Positions 55,583 to 64,000 of a stretch of DNA of 64,000 nucleotides are shown in pieces. The translations under genes were made by a program, and so were the position numbers. Within the stretch, counting starts at the first letter, position 1, and every line of letters starts with the position of its first letter. The notes beneath the pieces are model-generated. The model was given only the letters and a program-made list of their open reading frames with translations, was not told the origin of the DNA and did not search any database. The DNA is from Acetobacter thailandicus (lineage in GTDB: Bacteria > Pseudomonadota > Alphaproteobacteria > Acetobacterales > Acetobacteraceae), in assembly GCF_011516655.1 (NCBI RefSeq), contig NZ_WOSV01000001.1, positions 1-64,000 of the forward strand. Reading direction: 5' to 3'.

Positions 55583-57016
55583 ATGAGCTTTATTCAGCAG
55601 CATGGACTATGGACTGAAAAACAGCAACGCACGGCCAAAGAGGTAGCAAACAAGGTGCGTGCAGAAAACATTCAGGTTATTCGTTTTTGCTTTCCTGATC
55701 AGCATGGTATTTTACGCGGCAAAACACTTGTTGCTGACGCCCTGGGCAGCGCTTTTAGCAGTGGAATCTCTCTTGCCTCCTCTCTGTTGCTGAAAGACAC
55801 AGCTCATCGTACTGTTATCTCTGTTTTTTCAGCACAGAATACCATTAAGGATTCTGCGGTTCAGGGTTCTGCTGACATGTGCATGATACCTGACCCGACC
55901 AGCTTTAAGGTACTACCCTGGGCACCACATACCGGCTGGATGCTGTGTGATCTGTATTATAAAAATGGTGAAAAAGTACCTTATGCAACACGACATATTT
56001 ATCGTGATGCGCTGCAACGCCTGGCTGAGACGGGCTATGAATTTATGGCCGGGCTGGAGGTCGAGTTTCACCTCACCCGCATTGAAAATCAACGCCTGCA
56101 CCCTGACGATGCAGGTCAGCCAGCGGCCCCACCTGACGTTTCCCTGTCTCACCGGGGCTATAACTACCTGACAGAACTGAATTACGATCAGATCGACCCG
56201 ATGATGGAGGTCATGCGTAAAACTGTTCAGAGACTTGGGCTCGGCTTGCTTTCGCTAGAGGTCGAATTTGGACCAGGGCAGGTCGAAATAGTTTTTAAAG
56301 CCGATAAAGGCCTGCAACCAGCCGATGACATGATTCTGTTTCGCTCTGCTGTAAAACAGGTTTGCCGCAGACACGGCTACCATGCCAGCTTTATGTGCCG
56401 GCCTCGTCTGCCTTCTGTCATGTCAAGCGGGTGGCACCTTCATCAGTCTCTGTGCACGCCTGACGGGCAAAATATTTTTATGCCCGAAAAAGCTGAAGAT
56501 CAGCTTTCTTCAACCGGCATGGCATGGCTTGGAGGACTTTTAAAACATGCTGAATCAAGCAGTGTTTTTTCTACACCAACAATTAACGGATATAAACGCT
56601 ACCGTCCGTTCTCTCTGGCCCCTGACCGGGCCATATGGGGTATTGACAACCGTGGTGTTATGCTACGCGTTCTTTCTGCACCTCACGATAAAGCCTCACG
56701 CATTGAAAATCGTGTAGGAGAGCCAGCGGCAAACCCCTACCTCTATATGGCATCACAAATTATTGCCGGGATGGACGGTCTGAAAACCAGCGCTGACCCT
56801 GGACTACCCGCCGATGCACCATATGAAACACAGGCTCCGCTACTACCCACCACACTGGCACAGGCTACGGATGCGCTCGATAAAAGCACTCTCTTTCGTG
56901 GGGCTATGAGTGATACTTTTATTAATTACCTGATTGCAATTAAACGCTCTGAAATAAGGCGGTATGAACTTGAAGTTTCTGAATGGGAACAACGGGAATA
57001 TTTTGATATATTCTGA
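55583..57016 (+). CDS. Glutamine-synthetase-family ligase (gamma-glutamylamide synthetase type)
   Basis: This 477-residue protein has the GS-like catalytic domain: GLEVEFHLT, the ATP/glutamate motif SGWHLHQSL and the RPFSLAPDRAIWG and RIENRVGEPAANPYLY stretches. It is longer-tailed at the N-terminus than housekeeping GS and fits PuuA, IpuC and AtdA1-type enzymes, which join glutamate to an amine using ATP. With the cytoplasmic GGT it would form a gamma-glutamylation/deglutamylation pair. It starts 12 bp after the Rieske gene. Confidence 0.88.
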   Translation: MSFIQQHGLWTEKQQRTAKEVANKVRAENIQVIRFCFPDQHGILRGKTLVADALGSAFSSGISLASSLLLKDTAHRTVISVFSAQNTIKDSAVQGSADMCMIPDPTSFKVLPWAPHTGWMLCDLYYKNGEKVPYATRHIYRDALQRLAETGYEFMAGLEVEFHLTRIENQRLHPDDAGQPAAPPDVSLSHRGYNYLTELNYDQIDPMMEVMRKTVQRLGLGLLSLEVEFGPGQVEIVFKADKGLQPADDMILFRSAVKQVCRRHGYHASFMCRPRLPSVMSSGWHLHQSLCTPDGQNIFMPEKAEDQLSSTGMAWLGGLLKHAESSSVFSTPTINGYKRYRPFSLAPDRAIWGIDNRGVMLRVLSAPHDKASRIENRVGEPAANPYLYMASQIIAGMDGLKTSADPGLPADAPYETQAPLLPTTLAQATDALDKSTLFRGAMSDTFINYLIAIKRSEIRRYELEVSEWEQREYFDIF

Positions 57017-57069
57017 TATCGTAACTTTTACCCTCTCTCCGGCCTCTCTGTCACCTCACAGGATCTGAC

Positions 57070-58320
57070 ATGAAATTTCCATCGCTGTTCTCTTCTCTTC
57101 TGATGCTTTCCACAATCTGCCTGCCGGTGCAGAGCATGGCTACACCTCCTGCACCGTTTTATGACTGGTCTGGCCCGGTCACAGATGCCCCGGGTACAAT
57201 GCTGCGCTCAGAACCTCTCAAAGCAACCTGGCTGCCAGCTGATACAGGCAAAGCTTTTAAAATTCTTTACAGCTCAACCGATGGAATGAAACCCGAAAAC
57301 AAAGTGCCGGTCTCAGGGTATATCCTCATCCCTTCCGGCCCGGCTCCCAAAGGCGGGTGGCCACTGGTTATCTGGGCACATGGCACAACAGGAGTGGCTG
57401 ATGTCTGTGCACCATCATGGATGGGCCCTGCAGCCAGAGACCAGGCCTATCTGAATGTATGGCTGAAACGAGGCTTTGCAGTTGTCGCATCCGACTATCA
57501 GGGACTGGGTACACCAGGCACACACCCTTATCTGTTATACCGCCCCGAAGCCTATAGCCTGCTTGATGCCGCACGAGCTGTGCTGAAGCAGCATCATTTC
57601 GATATACAAAATAAAGCAATGATTGTTGGCCAGTCACAGGGAGGGGGCGCAGCACTTGCTGCAACATGGGCTTTTCCACACTATGCACCTGACCTCAATG
57701 TCAAAGGAGCTGTGCTGACAGGCTTAGTTACTGCAATACATCAGGACACACCAGAGCTAAACGAAAAACGCTATACAACTGTTGATGCGATGGACCCTGC
57801 TTTCGCTACACTACGCCTTGCTGGCACAGACCAGGCTATTCACCCGGAGACTGACCCTTCATCTCTCTTTTCTGAAAAAGGAAAGAGAATGCTTGAAGTT
57901 GCCCATAACGGGTGCCTGCATGATCTCTTCCGCGAAGCTAAAAAGCTGAATATCAAAACCGGTAAAGAACTCGTATCACGCGACATCACAGCCTATGACC
58001 GCGACATGACCCGTTATTTTGAACTACCTGACGGGCATCTCACTGTGCCGGTTTTCTTAGGCACCGGGCTTGCTGACAACATGGCCGGTACAACTGGTCA
58101 GTACGGTGCAGCTCTCGCCCTTTGTAAAGCCGGCAGTGTTGTACAGTGGCATAAATACCCCGGCATTACGCATAGCGGTGCAGTCAACTACTCACTGCCT
58201 GATTCAGAGCAGTTTACGCATGACATTATGAACGGCAGCCCGGTTGCCTCATCATGCAGCGACATGACCCCTCCGGGGCCCATTCAGAAACCAACCCCCA
58301 ATATTCCTTTTAACCAGTAA
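57070..58320 (+). CDS. Secreted lipase-family alpha/beta-hydrolase
   Basis: This 416-residue protein has a signal peptide (cleavage near SMATP), the secretory lipase-type fold and the nucleophile motif IVGQSQGGG near residue 194. Catalytic His and Asp candidates are in GITHSGAVNY and the GTGLADN region. Two Cys pairs near the C-terminal half could form disulphides in the periplasm. It probably cleaves esters or fatty-acyl derivatives of the locus substrate. Confidence 0.85.
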   Translation: MKFPSLFSSLLMLSTICLPVQSMATPPAPFYDWSGPVTDAPGTMLRSEPLKATWLPADTGKAFKILYSSTDGMKPENKVPVSGYILIPSGPAPKGGWPLVIWAHGTTGVADVCAPSWMGPAARDQAYLNVWLKRGFAVVASDYQGLGTPGTHPYLLYRPEAYSLLDAARAVLKQHHFDIQNKAMIVGQSQGGGAALAATWAFPHYAPDLNVKGAVLTGLVTAIHQDTPELNEKRYTTVDAMDPAFATLRLAGTDQAIHPETDPSSLFSEKGKRMLEVAHNGCLHDLFREAKKLNIKTGKELVSRDITAYDRDMTRYFELPDGHLTVPVFLGTGLADNMAGTTGQYGAALALCKAGSVVQWHKYPGITHSGAVNYSLPDSEQFTHDIMNGSPVASSCSDMTPPGPIQKPTPNIPFNQ

Positions 58321-58344
58321 ACCATTAAGAAAAGACAGCGGAAC

Positions 58345-59856
58345 ATGAACCACTCATCAGCACCATCTTCTGCAACACAAACTGAAGAATGGTCAGCAGA
58401 ATTTGTGCTGACACGGCCCGGTCATGATGCTCCGCTGTTTAACCAGCGTATTACAACCCGTGATGGTCGCCTGTGCGCGCTACAACCCGAGATATTACCT
58501 CAACAGGGGGCTGGCCGTGTCGCCATACCCGCCTTTGCCAATGCACATGATCATGGTCGGGGCGTGCCTACCCTGTCAGCTGGCATTCCTGACGGGCCAC
58601 TGGAACTCTGGCTGTCGCGCCTGGGGGTTGAGCCACGTATGCAGGCTTACCTTAATGCGGCCTGTGCCTTTGCAAACATGGCTGAAGCAGGGATTGGCGC
58701 TGTTGTGCACTGCCACAATACGCAAAATGGTCGGGCCCTGCTGGAAGAAGCAGAAGGCGTCGCTGCTGCTGCCCGTGATGTCGGCATCAGAGTCGCTTTT
58801 GCTGTTCCGTTTGCTGGTGAAAACCCTTTTGTCTACGGCGATAATGCAGCTCTGGGCGGGTATATGCCTGATCTCTCCCGCTATCCCCAGCTTTCTGCAC
58901 CGCGACACAAACGTTCACTGGCGGAAGGTCTCGCCATCACTGATGCACTGACCCACCTGGAAAGCCCGACTTTTACCGTACAGTATGGCCCTGTCGGCCC
59001 GCAATGGACTAACCGGGAGACACTCGAAACACTAAGTGCTCTTTCAGCCTCGATCGGACGCCGGGTACATATGCATTTTTTTGAAACACGCTTACAGCGT
59101 GAATGGGCCGACGCACAATTTCCTGAAGGTCTTATCCCCTGGCTTGACAAAATCGGCCTGCTTTCACCCCGCCTCACTCTGGCGCATTGCTGCTGGCTGC
59201 GCGAGCACGAGCTTGAGCTGCTGGCACAGCGCGGGGTGCTGATTGCGTGTAATACCTCTTCAAATTTTCGCCTCTCTTCAGGTCTCCCTCCCATCGCTGG
59301 CGTACTGCGCCACGCTATTACGTTCGGAGTCGGGCTGGATGGCATGTCACTGGAAGATGACCATGATATTTTACGAGAAACCCGTTTGCTGCGTGGTGTT
59401 GCACAGGCACTTGATGCTGGCATAGACGGTGTTGCCGACAAAGGCATGTTGTTAACGCACTGTTGTGACGCCCTTCTGCGCGGTGGTCGTGAAGCCGTTC
59501 TGGGCCCGGATAGCGGTGGAACTCTCCTTGAAGGCGCACCGGCCGACTTTGTTATTGCACGCACAGATCGCATTATGAGGCATACCGTGCCTGATGCCGC
59601 CTTACCTGACCTGCTGCTGACACGGCTGACACGCCAGGACATCGACACGCTGGTCGTTAATGGCAAAACCATTGTAAAAAATGGCCAGTGCATCACCGTC
59701 TCAAAACCCGACCTGGAGCGGACCCTCAACGACCTGATCAAAGCTGCTCTGGATAAAAACCATGGCACCTCACCGGTCGACCCTGAATGGGAGAACGGGC
59801 TACGCCGGTATTACCGTGCCGGAGAACACCGCAAAGCAGGGATTACGCACGTATGA
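58345..59856 (+). CDS. Amidohydrolase-family metal-dependent hydrolase
   Basis: This 503-residue protein has the N-terminal metal ligands in FANAHDHGRG, a third His in HMHFFETR, a fourth His in LAHCCWL and the Asp in VGLDGMSLEDDHD. It resembles cytosine- or guanine-deaminase-like and atrazine-chlorohydrolase-like proteins, so it would remove an amino, halide or similar group from an N-heterocycle, or open such a ring. The following gene overlaps its stop by 4 bases. Confidence 0.88.
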   Translation: MNHSSAPSSATQTEEWSAEFVLTRPGHDAPLFNQRITTRDGRLCALQPEILPQQGAGRVAIPAFANAHDHGRGVPTLSAGIPDGPLELWLSRLGVEPRMQAYLNAACAFANMAEAGIGAVVHCHNTQNGRALLEEAEGVAAAARDVGIRVAFAVPFAGENPFVYGDNAALGGYMPDLSRYPQLSAPRHKRSLAEGLAITDALTHLESPTFTVQYGPVGPQWTNRETLETLSALSASIGRRVHMHFFETRLQREWADAQFPEGLIPWLDKIGLLSPRLTLAHCCWLREHELELLAQRGVLIACNTSSNFRLSSGLPPIAGVLRHAITFGVGLDGMSLEDDHDILRETRLLRGVAQALDAGIDGVADKGMLLTHCCDALLRGGREAVLGPDSGGTLLEGAPADFVIARTDRIMRHTVPDAALPDLLLTRLTRQDIDTLVVNGKTIVKNGQCITVSKPDLERTLNDLIKAALDKNHGTSPVDPEWENGLRRYYRAGEHRKAGITHV

Positions 59857-60626
59857 CAGCGATAAAGCGCCTCTATGTGCTGCTATGCGGCTACGAAACC
59901 ATACCCAAATATATTTCTGTCAGCGGTGCCGATAACCGCTTTATGATCAGCGAACCTATATGTGCTTACCTGCTCGACACGACACAGGGATGGATTTTGC
60001 TCGACGCAGGCATGGACCCTCAGCACGTCACAGACCCACAGAGGCTGCACACATATTTTACATCACAGGGTATGATCCCTCCGATCGTACGCACTCAGCA
60101 TGACCTGAAAAATCAGCTGGCTGAAATTGGTATTACACTGGCTGATATCAGCTGGATTATTCTCTCTCACCTGCATTTTGATCACACCGGTTACATCAAA
60201 CACTGCCCACAGGCGCGGGTTTCAGTACAAAAGCGAGATTATGATGCTGCTATGGGCGCTGACTATTTTGCCAGTATTGCCGAAGATTTTAACAGCCCCA
60301 CGATCAGATGGGATTTCAGAGAGGGAGACTGGGACGCCTTTCCTGGCCTGACTCTGCTCGACACCCGAGGGCACACGCCGGGGCATCAGTCTGCTCTGGT
60401 GCAGTTGAAGCATAGTGGTGCATTGCTCCTGACCTTTGATGCTGGCGACCTGATGGAAAATTTCAATCAGTCTCTGCCTCCGGGCTCATGCGCTGACCAG
60501 AATGAAGCTCTGTCCTCTCTTCTGCGGATCAAAACACTTGCTGAAACGCTGCCAGCTCAGCTTATTTTATTTCATGACCCTCAACAGATACAGCAGCTCC
60601 GTTTATCTCCCGAATACTACGAATAA
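59853..60626 (+). CDS. Metallo-beta-lactamase-fold lactonase-like hydrolase
   Basis: This protein of about 257 residues has the metal motif LSHLHFDHTG (HxHxDH) and a further His in TRGHTPGHQSAL. It fits the AttM/AiiA N-acyl-homoserine lactonase group. In this context it more likely opens a lactone or a cyclic intermediate formed by the preceding enzymes, though quorum quenching is possible. I chose ATG 59853, which shares bases with the stop of the amidohydrolase gene. Confidence 0.85.
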   Translation: MTAIKRLYVLLCGYETIPKYISVSGADNRFMISEPICAYLLDTTQGWILLDAGMDPQHVTDPQRLHTYFTSQGMIPPIVRTQHDLKNQLAEIGITLADISWIILSHLHFDHTGYIKHCPQARVSVQKRDYDAAMGADYFASIAEDFNSPTIRWDFREGDWDAFPGLTLLDTRGHTPGHQSALVQLKHSGALLLTFDAGDLMENFNQSLPPGSCADQNEALSSLLRIKTLAETLPAQLILFHDPQQIQQLRLSPEYYE

Positions 60627-60731
60627 AATATACTCTGACCTGCAAAATGATGTTAATCTTGCCGATTTTCTGTAAAAATGCATAAAGCAGATAATAACTG
60701 TTTTTATTTTATCAGAATTCCGGTGCCCGCG

Positions 60732-61028
60732 ATGAAAAAGAAATTTATAGCAATGAGTATCGCCTGCCTTATTTCAGGCGGAGCATCTTATGCAAAACCA
60801 CCACAAAAAGATAAAATCAACACGCCTCAGACTTCTCCTGATGCCTCAATTGATATACCGCCACCTGCACCAGTTTTTGAACAAAACCCGGCACATACGC
60901 TCGAATGGTATACACAGCACAAACAGCAGCGCTCTGAAACAATTCAGGCCTGTGCAAGCAACAGCTCCATACAGGTCAGCACAAACGACTGCACTAACGC
61001 CATTAACTCTGCGGTCGCCAACCCCTGA
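60732..61028 (+). CDS. Small secreted EexN-like protein
   Basis: This 98-residue protein has a signal peptide (KKKFIAMSIACLISGGASYA) and no lipobox. Its C-terminal part, LEWYTQHKQQRSETIQAC and then a second Cys in NDCTNA, resembles the conserved motif of EexN family entry-exclusion proteins. Such proteins lie in conjugative elements and some secretion loci. I chose ATG 60732; the frame opens earlier but without a signal peptide. Its role here is unknown. Confidence 0.6.
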   Translation: MKKKFIAMSIACLISGGASYAKPPQKDKINTPQTSPDASIDIPPPAPVFEQNPAHTLEWYTQHKQQRSETIQACASNSSIQVSTNDCTNAINSAVANP

Positions 61029-61083
61029 CTTCAGAGCAGCGACACAGGGTTACCTGCTGTTACTCAGACGGAGTAAGAACAAG

Positions 61084-62061
61084 CTATTTTTCTGCTCCGT
61101 TCTCCATGACGCTTTCTATATGGAAACGAGGTCTGTGTTTCGTTTCAAGATAAATTTTACCAATATACTCACCGATAATACCCAGTGAAAGCATCTGCAC
61201 CCCTCCCATAAAGAAAATTGAGAGAACGACTGAGGACCAGCCTGCGATGGTATGTCCGGTTATTTTTATCAGTAAAATGTATAAAATAGCGAGCAAAGAC
61301 AAAATACAGATCAGAAAACCCAGTGAAGCAATAAGACGCAGCGGCGCAACAGTCATGGAGGTTATACCCTCCAGCGCCAGCGCCAGCATTTTACGTAACG
61401 GGTATTTCGACTCACCGGCTATACGCACACCACGGTCATAGCGCACTTCAAGAGAAGGAAAACCGATAAGGGGAATCAAACCGCGAATGTAGATATTGCG
61501 CTCATTATAATTGAGCAAAGCTTTGAGCGCACGACTGCTGAGCAGACGGTAATCAGCATGATTAAATTTCTGCTTAACGCCCATCAGCGCCATCAGATGA
61601 TAAAACCCTTCAGCCGTTGTCCTTTTAAACCATGTATCTGTCTGACGACTGTCACGCACACCATAAACCACATCATAACCGGCACAATAAGCCTTCACCA
61701 TCCTCCTGATAGCCTGAACATCATCCTGCAGATCTGCATCTATACTGACGACAGCATCTGAGTGCTGACCTGCCACATGCAACCCGGCCAGCAGAGCAGC
61801 CTGATGCCCTTCATTACGCGACAGCTTAACACCCTGAATGCACTCTCCCTCAGCACAGGCCTCACGGATACATCTCCATGTCTGATCACAGCTGCCATCA
61901 TCGACAAATAATAAAAAACTATCTTTTTTTATAAGGTTATCCTGCACCATTTCTTTAATGCTGTTTCTCAGCTCTGTCAGACAGGAAGAGAAAACCTCTT
62001 CCTCATTATAACAGGGCACGACAATAACCAGCCGTGGCGCCGGGCGGGACATAACTGACAT
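61084..62061 (-). CDS. GtrB/ArnC-type polyprenyl-phosphate glycosyltransferase
   Basis: This 325-residue family 2 glycosyltransferase has VVPCYNEEEVFSSC at the start, the metal-binding DADLQDD near residue 110, and two C-terminal membrane segments (about 230-255 and 265-290). It would transfer glucose or a similar sugar to a polyprenyl phosphate for O-antigen or lipid A modification. A second ATG three codons in is possible. It is a lone gene, convergent with the EexN-like gene. Confidence 0.87.
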   Translation of the reverse strand: MSVMSRPAPRLVIVVPCYNEEEVFSSCLTELRNSIKEMVQDNLIKKDSFLLFVDDGSCDQTWRCIREACAEGECIQGVKLSRNEGHQAALLAGLHVAGQHSDAVVSIDADLQDDVQAIRRMVKAYCAGYDVVYGVRDSRQTDTWFKRTTAEGFYHLMALMGVKQKFNHADYRLLSSRALKALLNYNERNIYIRGLIPLIGFPSLEVRYDRGVRIAGESKYPLRKMLALALEGITSMTVAPLRLIASLGFLICILSLLAILYILLIKITGHTIAGWSSVVLSIFFMGGVQMLSLGIIGEYIGKIYLETKHRPRFHIESVMENGAEK

Positions 62062-62344
62062 TCAATACAACTTTTAAAGGCTAATAAAATTTATCCGGTT
62101 ATAATATTAACATTTATTCATAAATTTGGCGATAAATTTTATTATCAGATTCATGTTCAAAAAATCAAAAAGACCGGAAACAAAGCACGCCAGCAGACTC
62201 CGGCCAGATAAATCCTCTGACCTGAATATTATCTCATTGTAAATAATATGTCTTTATTTTAATGACATTTTGTTCATAAGATTGACCACCCCCCAGGCGG
62301 TGTTTGCTTCGCTATGCACTGCAACACATTAAAGAGAAAAAAGC
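62062..62344. other. AT-rich intergenic region before tssH
   Basis: These 283 bp contain promoters for the divergently transcribed glycosyltransferase and tssH genes. I see no gene or clear operator. Confidence 0.4.
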
Positions 62345-64000
62345 ATGAGGCCTGTTGAACTGTCTAAACTTGTACAACGTTTAGACGATACATGTCGTCG
62401 TCAGCTTGAAAACGCCGCTGGCATGGCAGTATCACGCACGCACTACGATGTAGAGGCCGAACACTGGTTCAGTTTCCTCCTCCAGGCTGAAAACAATGAT
62501 ATCCTCAACATTACCAGAACACTTGGCCTGGACCCGGCACCTCTGCTTACCCACCTTGAGAAAATTCTCACGGGTCTGAAAACCGGCAATGGCAGAGCAC
62601 CTGGCCTTTCACCCGATATTGTTCGCCTGATAAAATCAGCCTGGCTGGGCGCATCGGTTAACAGAAGTACCACCGCAATACGCTCAGCCGATCTGCTTCT
62701 TGCTCTGGCAGCAGATACTGATAACTGCCTGAGTCTGCGCAACGCACTTAAGCCACTACTTGGTGCTGTGTCTCGCTGCACCGAAGCTGAAGTCTGGTCT
62801 TTTTGCCAGGCAAGTGCCGAAGTGCCCCCTGCCCCGGCACCCCGGGAAATATCAGGAGATACGCAAGACGCGGTGCATGACGATAAACGCTTTGGAGCCG
62901 CCTTATCACGCTACGCACAGGATCTTGTCACTCAGGCTGAAAAAGGAAAAATTGACCCTGTCCTGGGCCGCGACAGTGAAATACGACAAATGGCGGATAT
63001 TCTTCTGCGCCGTCGTCAGAATAATCCCATTCTGGTCGGTGAAGCCGGTGTTGGTAAGACAGCTCTGATCGAAGGACTCGCCCAGCGTCTGGCAGACGGT
63101 GATGTACCACCAGCTTTAAAAAACGTCCGTATTTTCACCCTTGACCTGGGCCTGCTACAGGCCGGAGCCGGTGTGAAAGGTGAATTCGAAAACCGCCTGA
63201 AAGACGTTATTGCCGACGTTGATGCCGCTCCTGTCCCTGTCATTTTATTTATTGATGAAGCTCACACTCTGATAGGTGCAGGTGCCGGAGGTACAACAGG
63301 CTCAGGTGATGCTGCTAATCTTCTCAAGCCGGCTCTCGCCCGGGGCAACCTGCGCGTTATCGCAGCCACCACCTGGGCGGAATATAAAAAATACTTCGAA
63401 AAAGATGCTGCTCTGACACGCAGGTTTCAGCCCGTAGCAGTAAACGAACCGAGCATCCCGGTAGCCACCGCAATGTTACGTGGCCTGACCAAAACACTCA
63501 GCGGGCATCATAACGTATTGATCCTTGAAGATGCCATCCACGCCGCTGTCTCTCTCTCAGCACGCTATATCACCGGACGACAACTGCCAGATAAAGCCGT
63601 GAGCCTGCTCGACACAGCCTGCGCGCGCGTCGCCATGAGTCAGAATACCACTCCGGCTCAGCTTGAAGACAGCGAGCGCAGACTAAGTATGCTGAACACA
63701 GAAATCAGCGCTCTTGAATCAGAAAGTATTTTCGACAAAGCCAGTCAGAAAGAACATCTCGCTACATTACAGGAACAACGTATAACCGAAGAAAATCGTC
63801 GCGCTGCTCTGGCTGACAAAGCTGCACAGGAATATGCCCTTGTTACAGAACTTGAGGCTCTTCAGACCCAGCTGAGCAGAGATTCAGAAGAAGATAAATC
63901 CGCTCTGAGCACAGCCTATCGTGATGCAATGGCCCGCCTTGAAATCGTTCAGGGTGACAATCCAATGATCTTCCCCATGGTAGACCATAATGCGGTTGCC
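62345..64000 (+). CDS. tssH: Type VI secretion ATPase TssH (ClpV), 5' part
   Basis: The open frame runs 552 codons to the window edge without a stop. It has a ClpN domain (about residues 10-160), the first AAA+ module with Walker A GEAGVGKT and Walker B LFIDEAHTL, and the start of the coiled-coil middle domain (EDSERRLSMLNTEIS, about 438 onward). The N-domain wording fits ClpV rather than ClpB. TssH disassembles the contracted TssB-TssC sheath. It may be the first gene of a T6SS cluster lying to the right. Confidence 0.85.
   Translation, partial: MRPVELSKLVQRLDDTCRRQLENAAGMAVSRTHYDVEAEHWFSFLLQAENNDILNITRTLGLDPAPLLTHLEKILTGLKTGNGRAPGLSPDIVRLIKSAWLGASVNRSTTAIRSADLLLALAADTDNCLSLRNALKPLLGAVSRCTEAEVWSFCQASAEVPPAPAPREISGDTQDAVHDDKRFGAALSRYAQDLVTQAEKGKIDPVLGRDSEIRQMADILLRRRQNNPILVGEAGVGKTALIEGLAQRLADGDVPPALKNVRIFTLDLGLLQAGAGVKGEFENRLKDVIADVDAAPVPVILFIDEAHTLIGAGAGGTTGSGDAANLLKPALARGNLRVIAATTWAEYKKYFEKDAALTRRFQPVAVNEPSIPVATAMLRGLTKTLSGHHNVLILEDAIHAAVSLSARYITGRQLPDKAVSLLDTACARVAMSQNTTPAQLEDSERRLSMLNTEISALESESIFDKASQKEHLATLQEQRITEENRRAALADKAAQEYALVTELEALQTQLSRDSEEDKSALSTAYRDAMARLEIVQGDNPMIFPMVDHNAVA

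Noticed and set aside
58881..59768. Long open frame of 295 codons on the minus strand opposite the amidohydrolase gene
   Set aside because: It is antisense to a gene with complete metal-binding motifs, is rich in Ser and Arg as antisense frames often are, and has no recognisable domain.
1..64000. tRNA, rRNA, CRISPR arrays, insertion sequences and phage genes
   Set aside because: I found no cloverleaf, repeat-spacer array, transposase or integrase in reading the intergenic regions and frames.

Overview
The window carries about 40 protein genes of a Gram-negative bacterium with moderate GC content. TonB-dependent receptors, an outer-membrane efflux lipoprotein, a type VI secretion ATPase and GTG/TTG starts all fit a proteobacterium. 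The mix of oxidative catabolism, FUSC-type efflux and secreted glycosidase and lipase genes would fit an acetic acid bacterium (Acetobacteraceae), but no rRNA or other marker gene proves this. I saw no tRNA, rRNA, CRISPR array, insertion sequence or phage gene.

Region 1 (0.1-11.1 kb) is a complete aerobic nicotinate catabolic cluster. On the minus strand lie nicC-nicA-nicB-nicX-nicF-nicD-nicE, then the separately transcribed transporter nicT. A divergent MarR regulator (nicR) faces nicC. A shared operator-like motif sits in the -35/-10 spacers of nicC and nicT. Together the genes would take up nicotinate, hydroxylate it at C6, convert it to 2,5-dihydroxypyridine, open the ring and release maleate, which is isomerised to fumarate.

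Region 2 (11.1-21.7 kb) holds an MdtNOP/YtcA-like tripartite efflux operon ending in its own MarR gene, with a clean palindromic operator upstream. It is followed by a secreted cupin, a siderophore-type TonB receptor and a secreted GH39-like glycosidase. Region 3 (21.9-27.8 kb) is one very large DUF4011/SF1 helicase/Vsr-like nuclease/DUF3320 gene of the kind found among anti-phage defence proteins.

Region 4 (28-37.3 kb) resembles the FdrA/AllFGH-AllK oxamate carbamoyltransferase system. It has carbamate kinase, a DUF2877 protein, an FdrA whose C-terminal domain is a separate small gene, two DUF1116 paralogs, an IclR regulator, and a solute-binding protein with no signal peptide and no permease. 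Region 5 (37.3-60.6 kb), after a metallophosphoesterase, is a long catabolic locus that I do not recognise as any characterised pathway. It includes a class I P450 with ferredoxin and ferredoxin reductase, a Rieske oxygenase, HyuA/HyuB ATP-dependent hydantoinase-type subunits, an enolase-superfamily enzyme, an SDR, a cytoplasmic gamma-glutamyltransferase, a glutamine-synthetase-like ligase, an amidohydrolase, a lactonase-like metallo-hydrolase, two secreted esterases/lipases, an MFS carrier and a TonB receptor.

A repeated motif, GTTCRYATA-N10-GTTCRYATA, occurs upstream of the iclR/allK pair and, about 24 kb away, in the divergent promoter region of the P450/Rieske locus. A related site precedes the FdrA operon. 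I infer that regions 4 and 5 form one IclR-controlled regulon that degrades an unidentified nitrogenous, probably lactam- or ureide-containing compound, with carbamoyl groups ending in carbamate kinase. The window closes with an EexN-like small secreted protein, a GtrB/ArnC-type glycosyltransferase and the first 552 codons of tssH (clpV).
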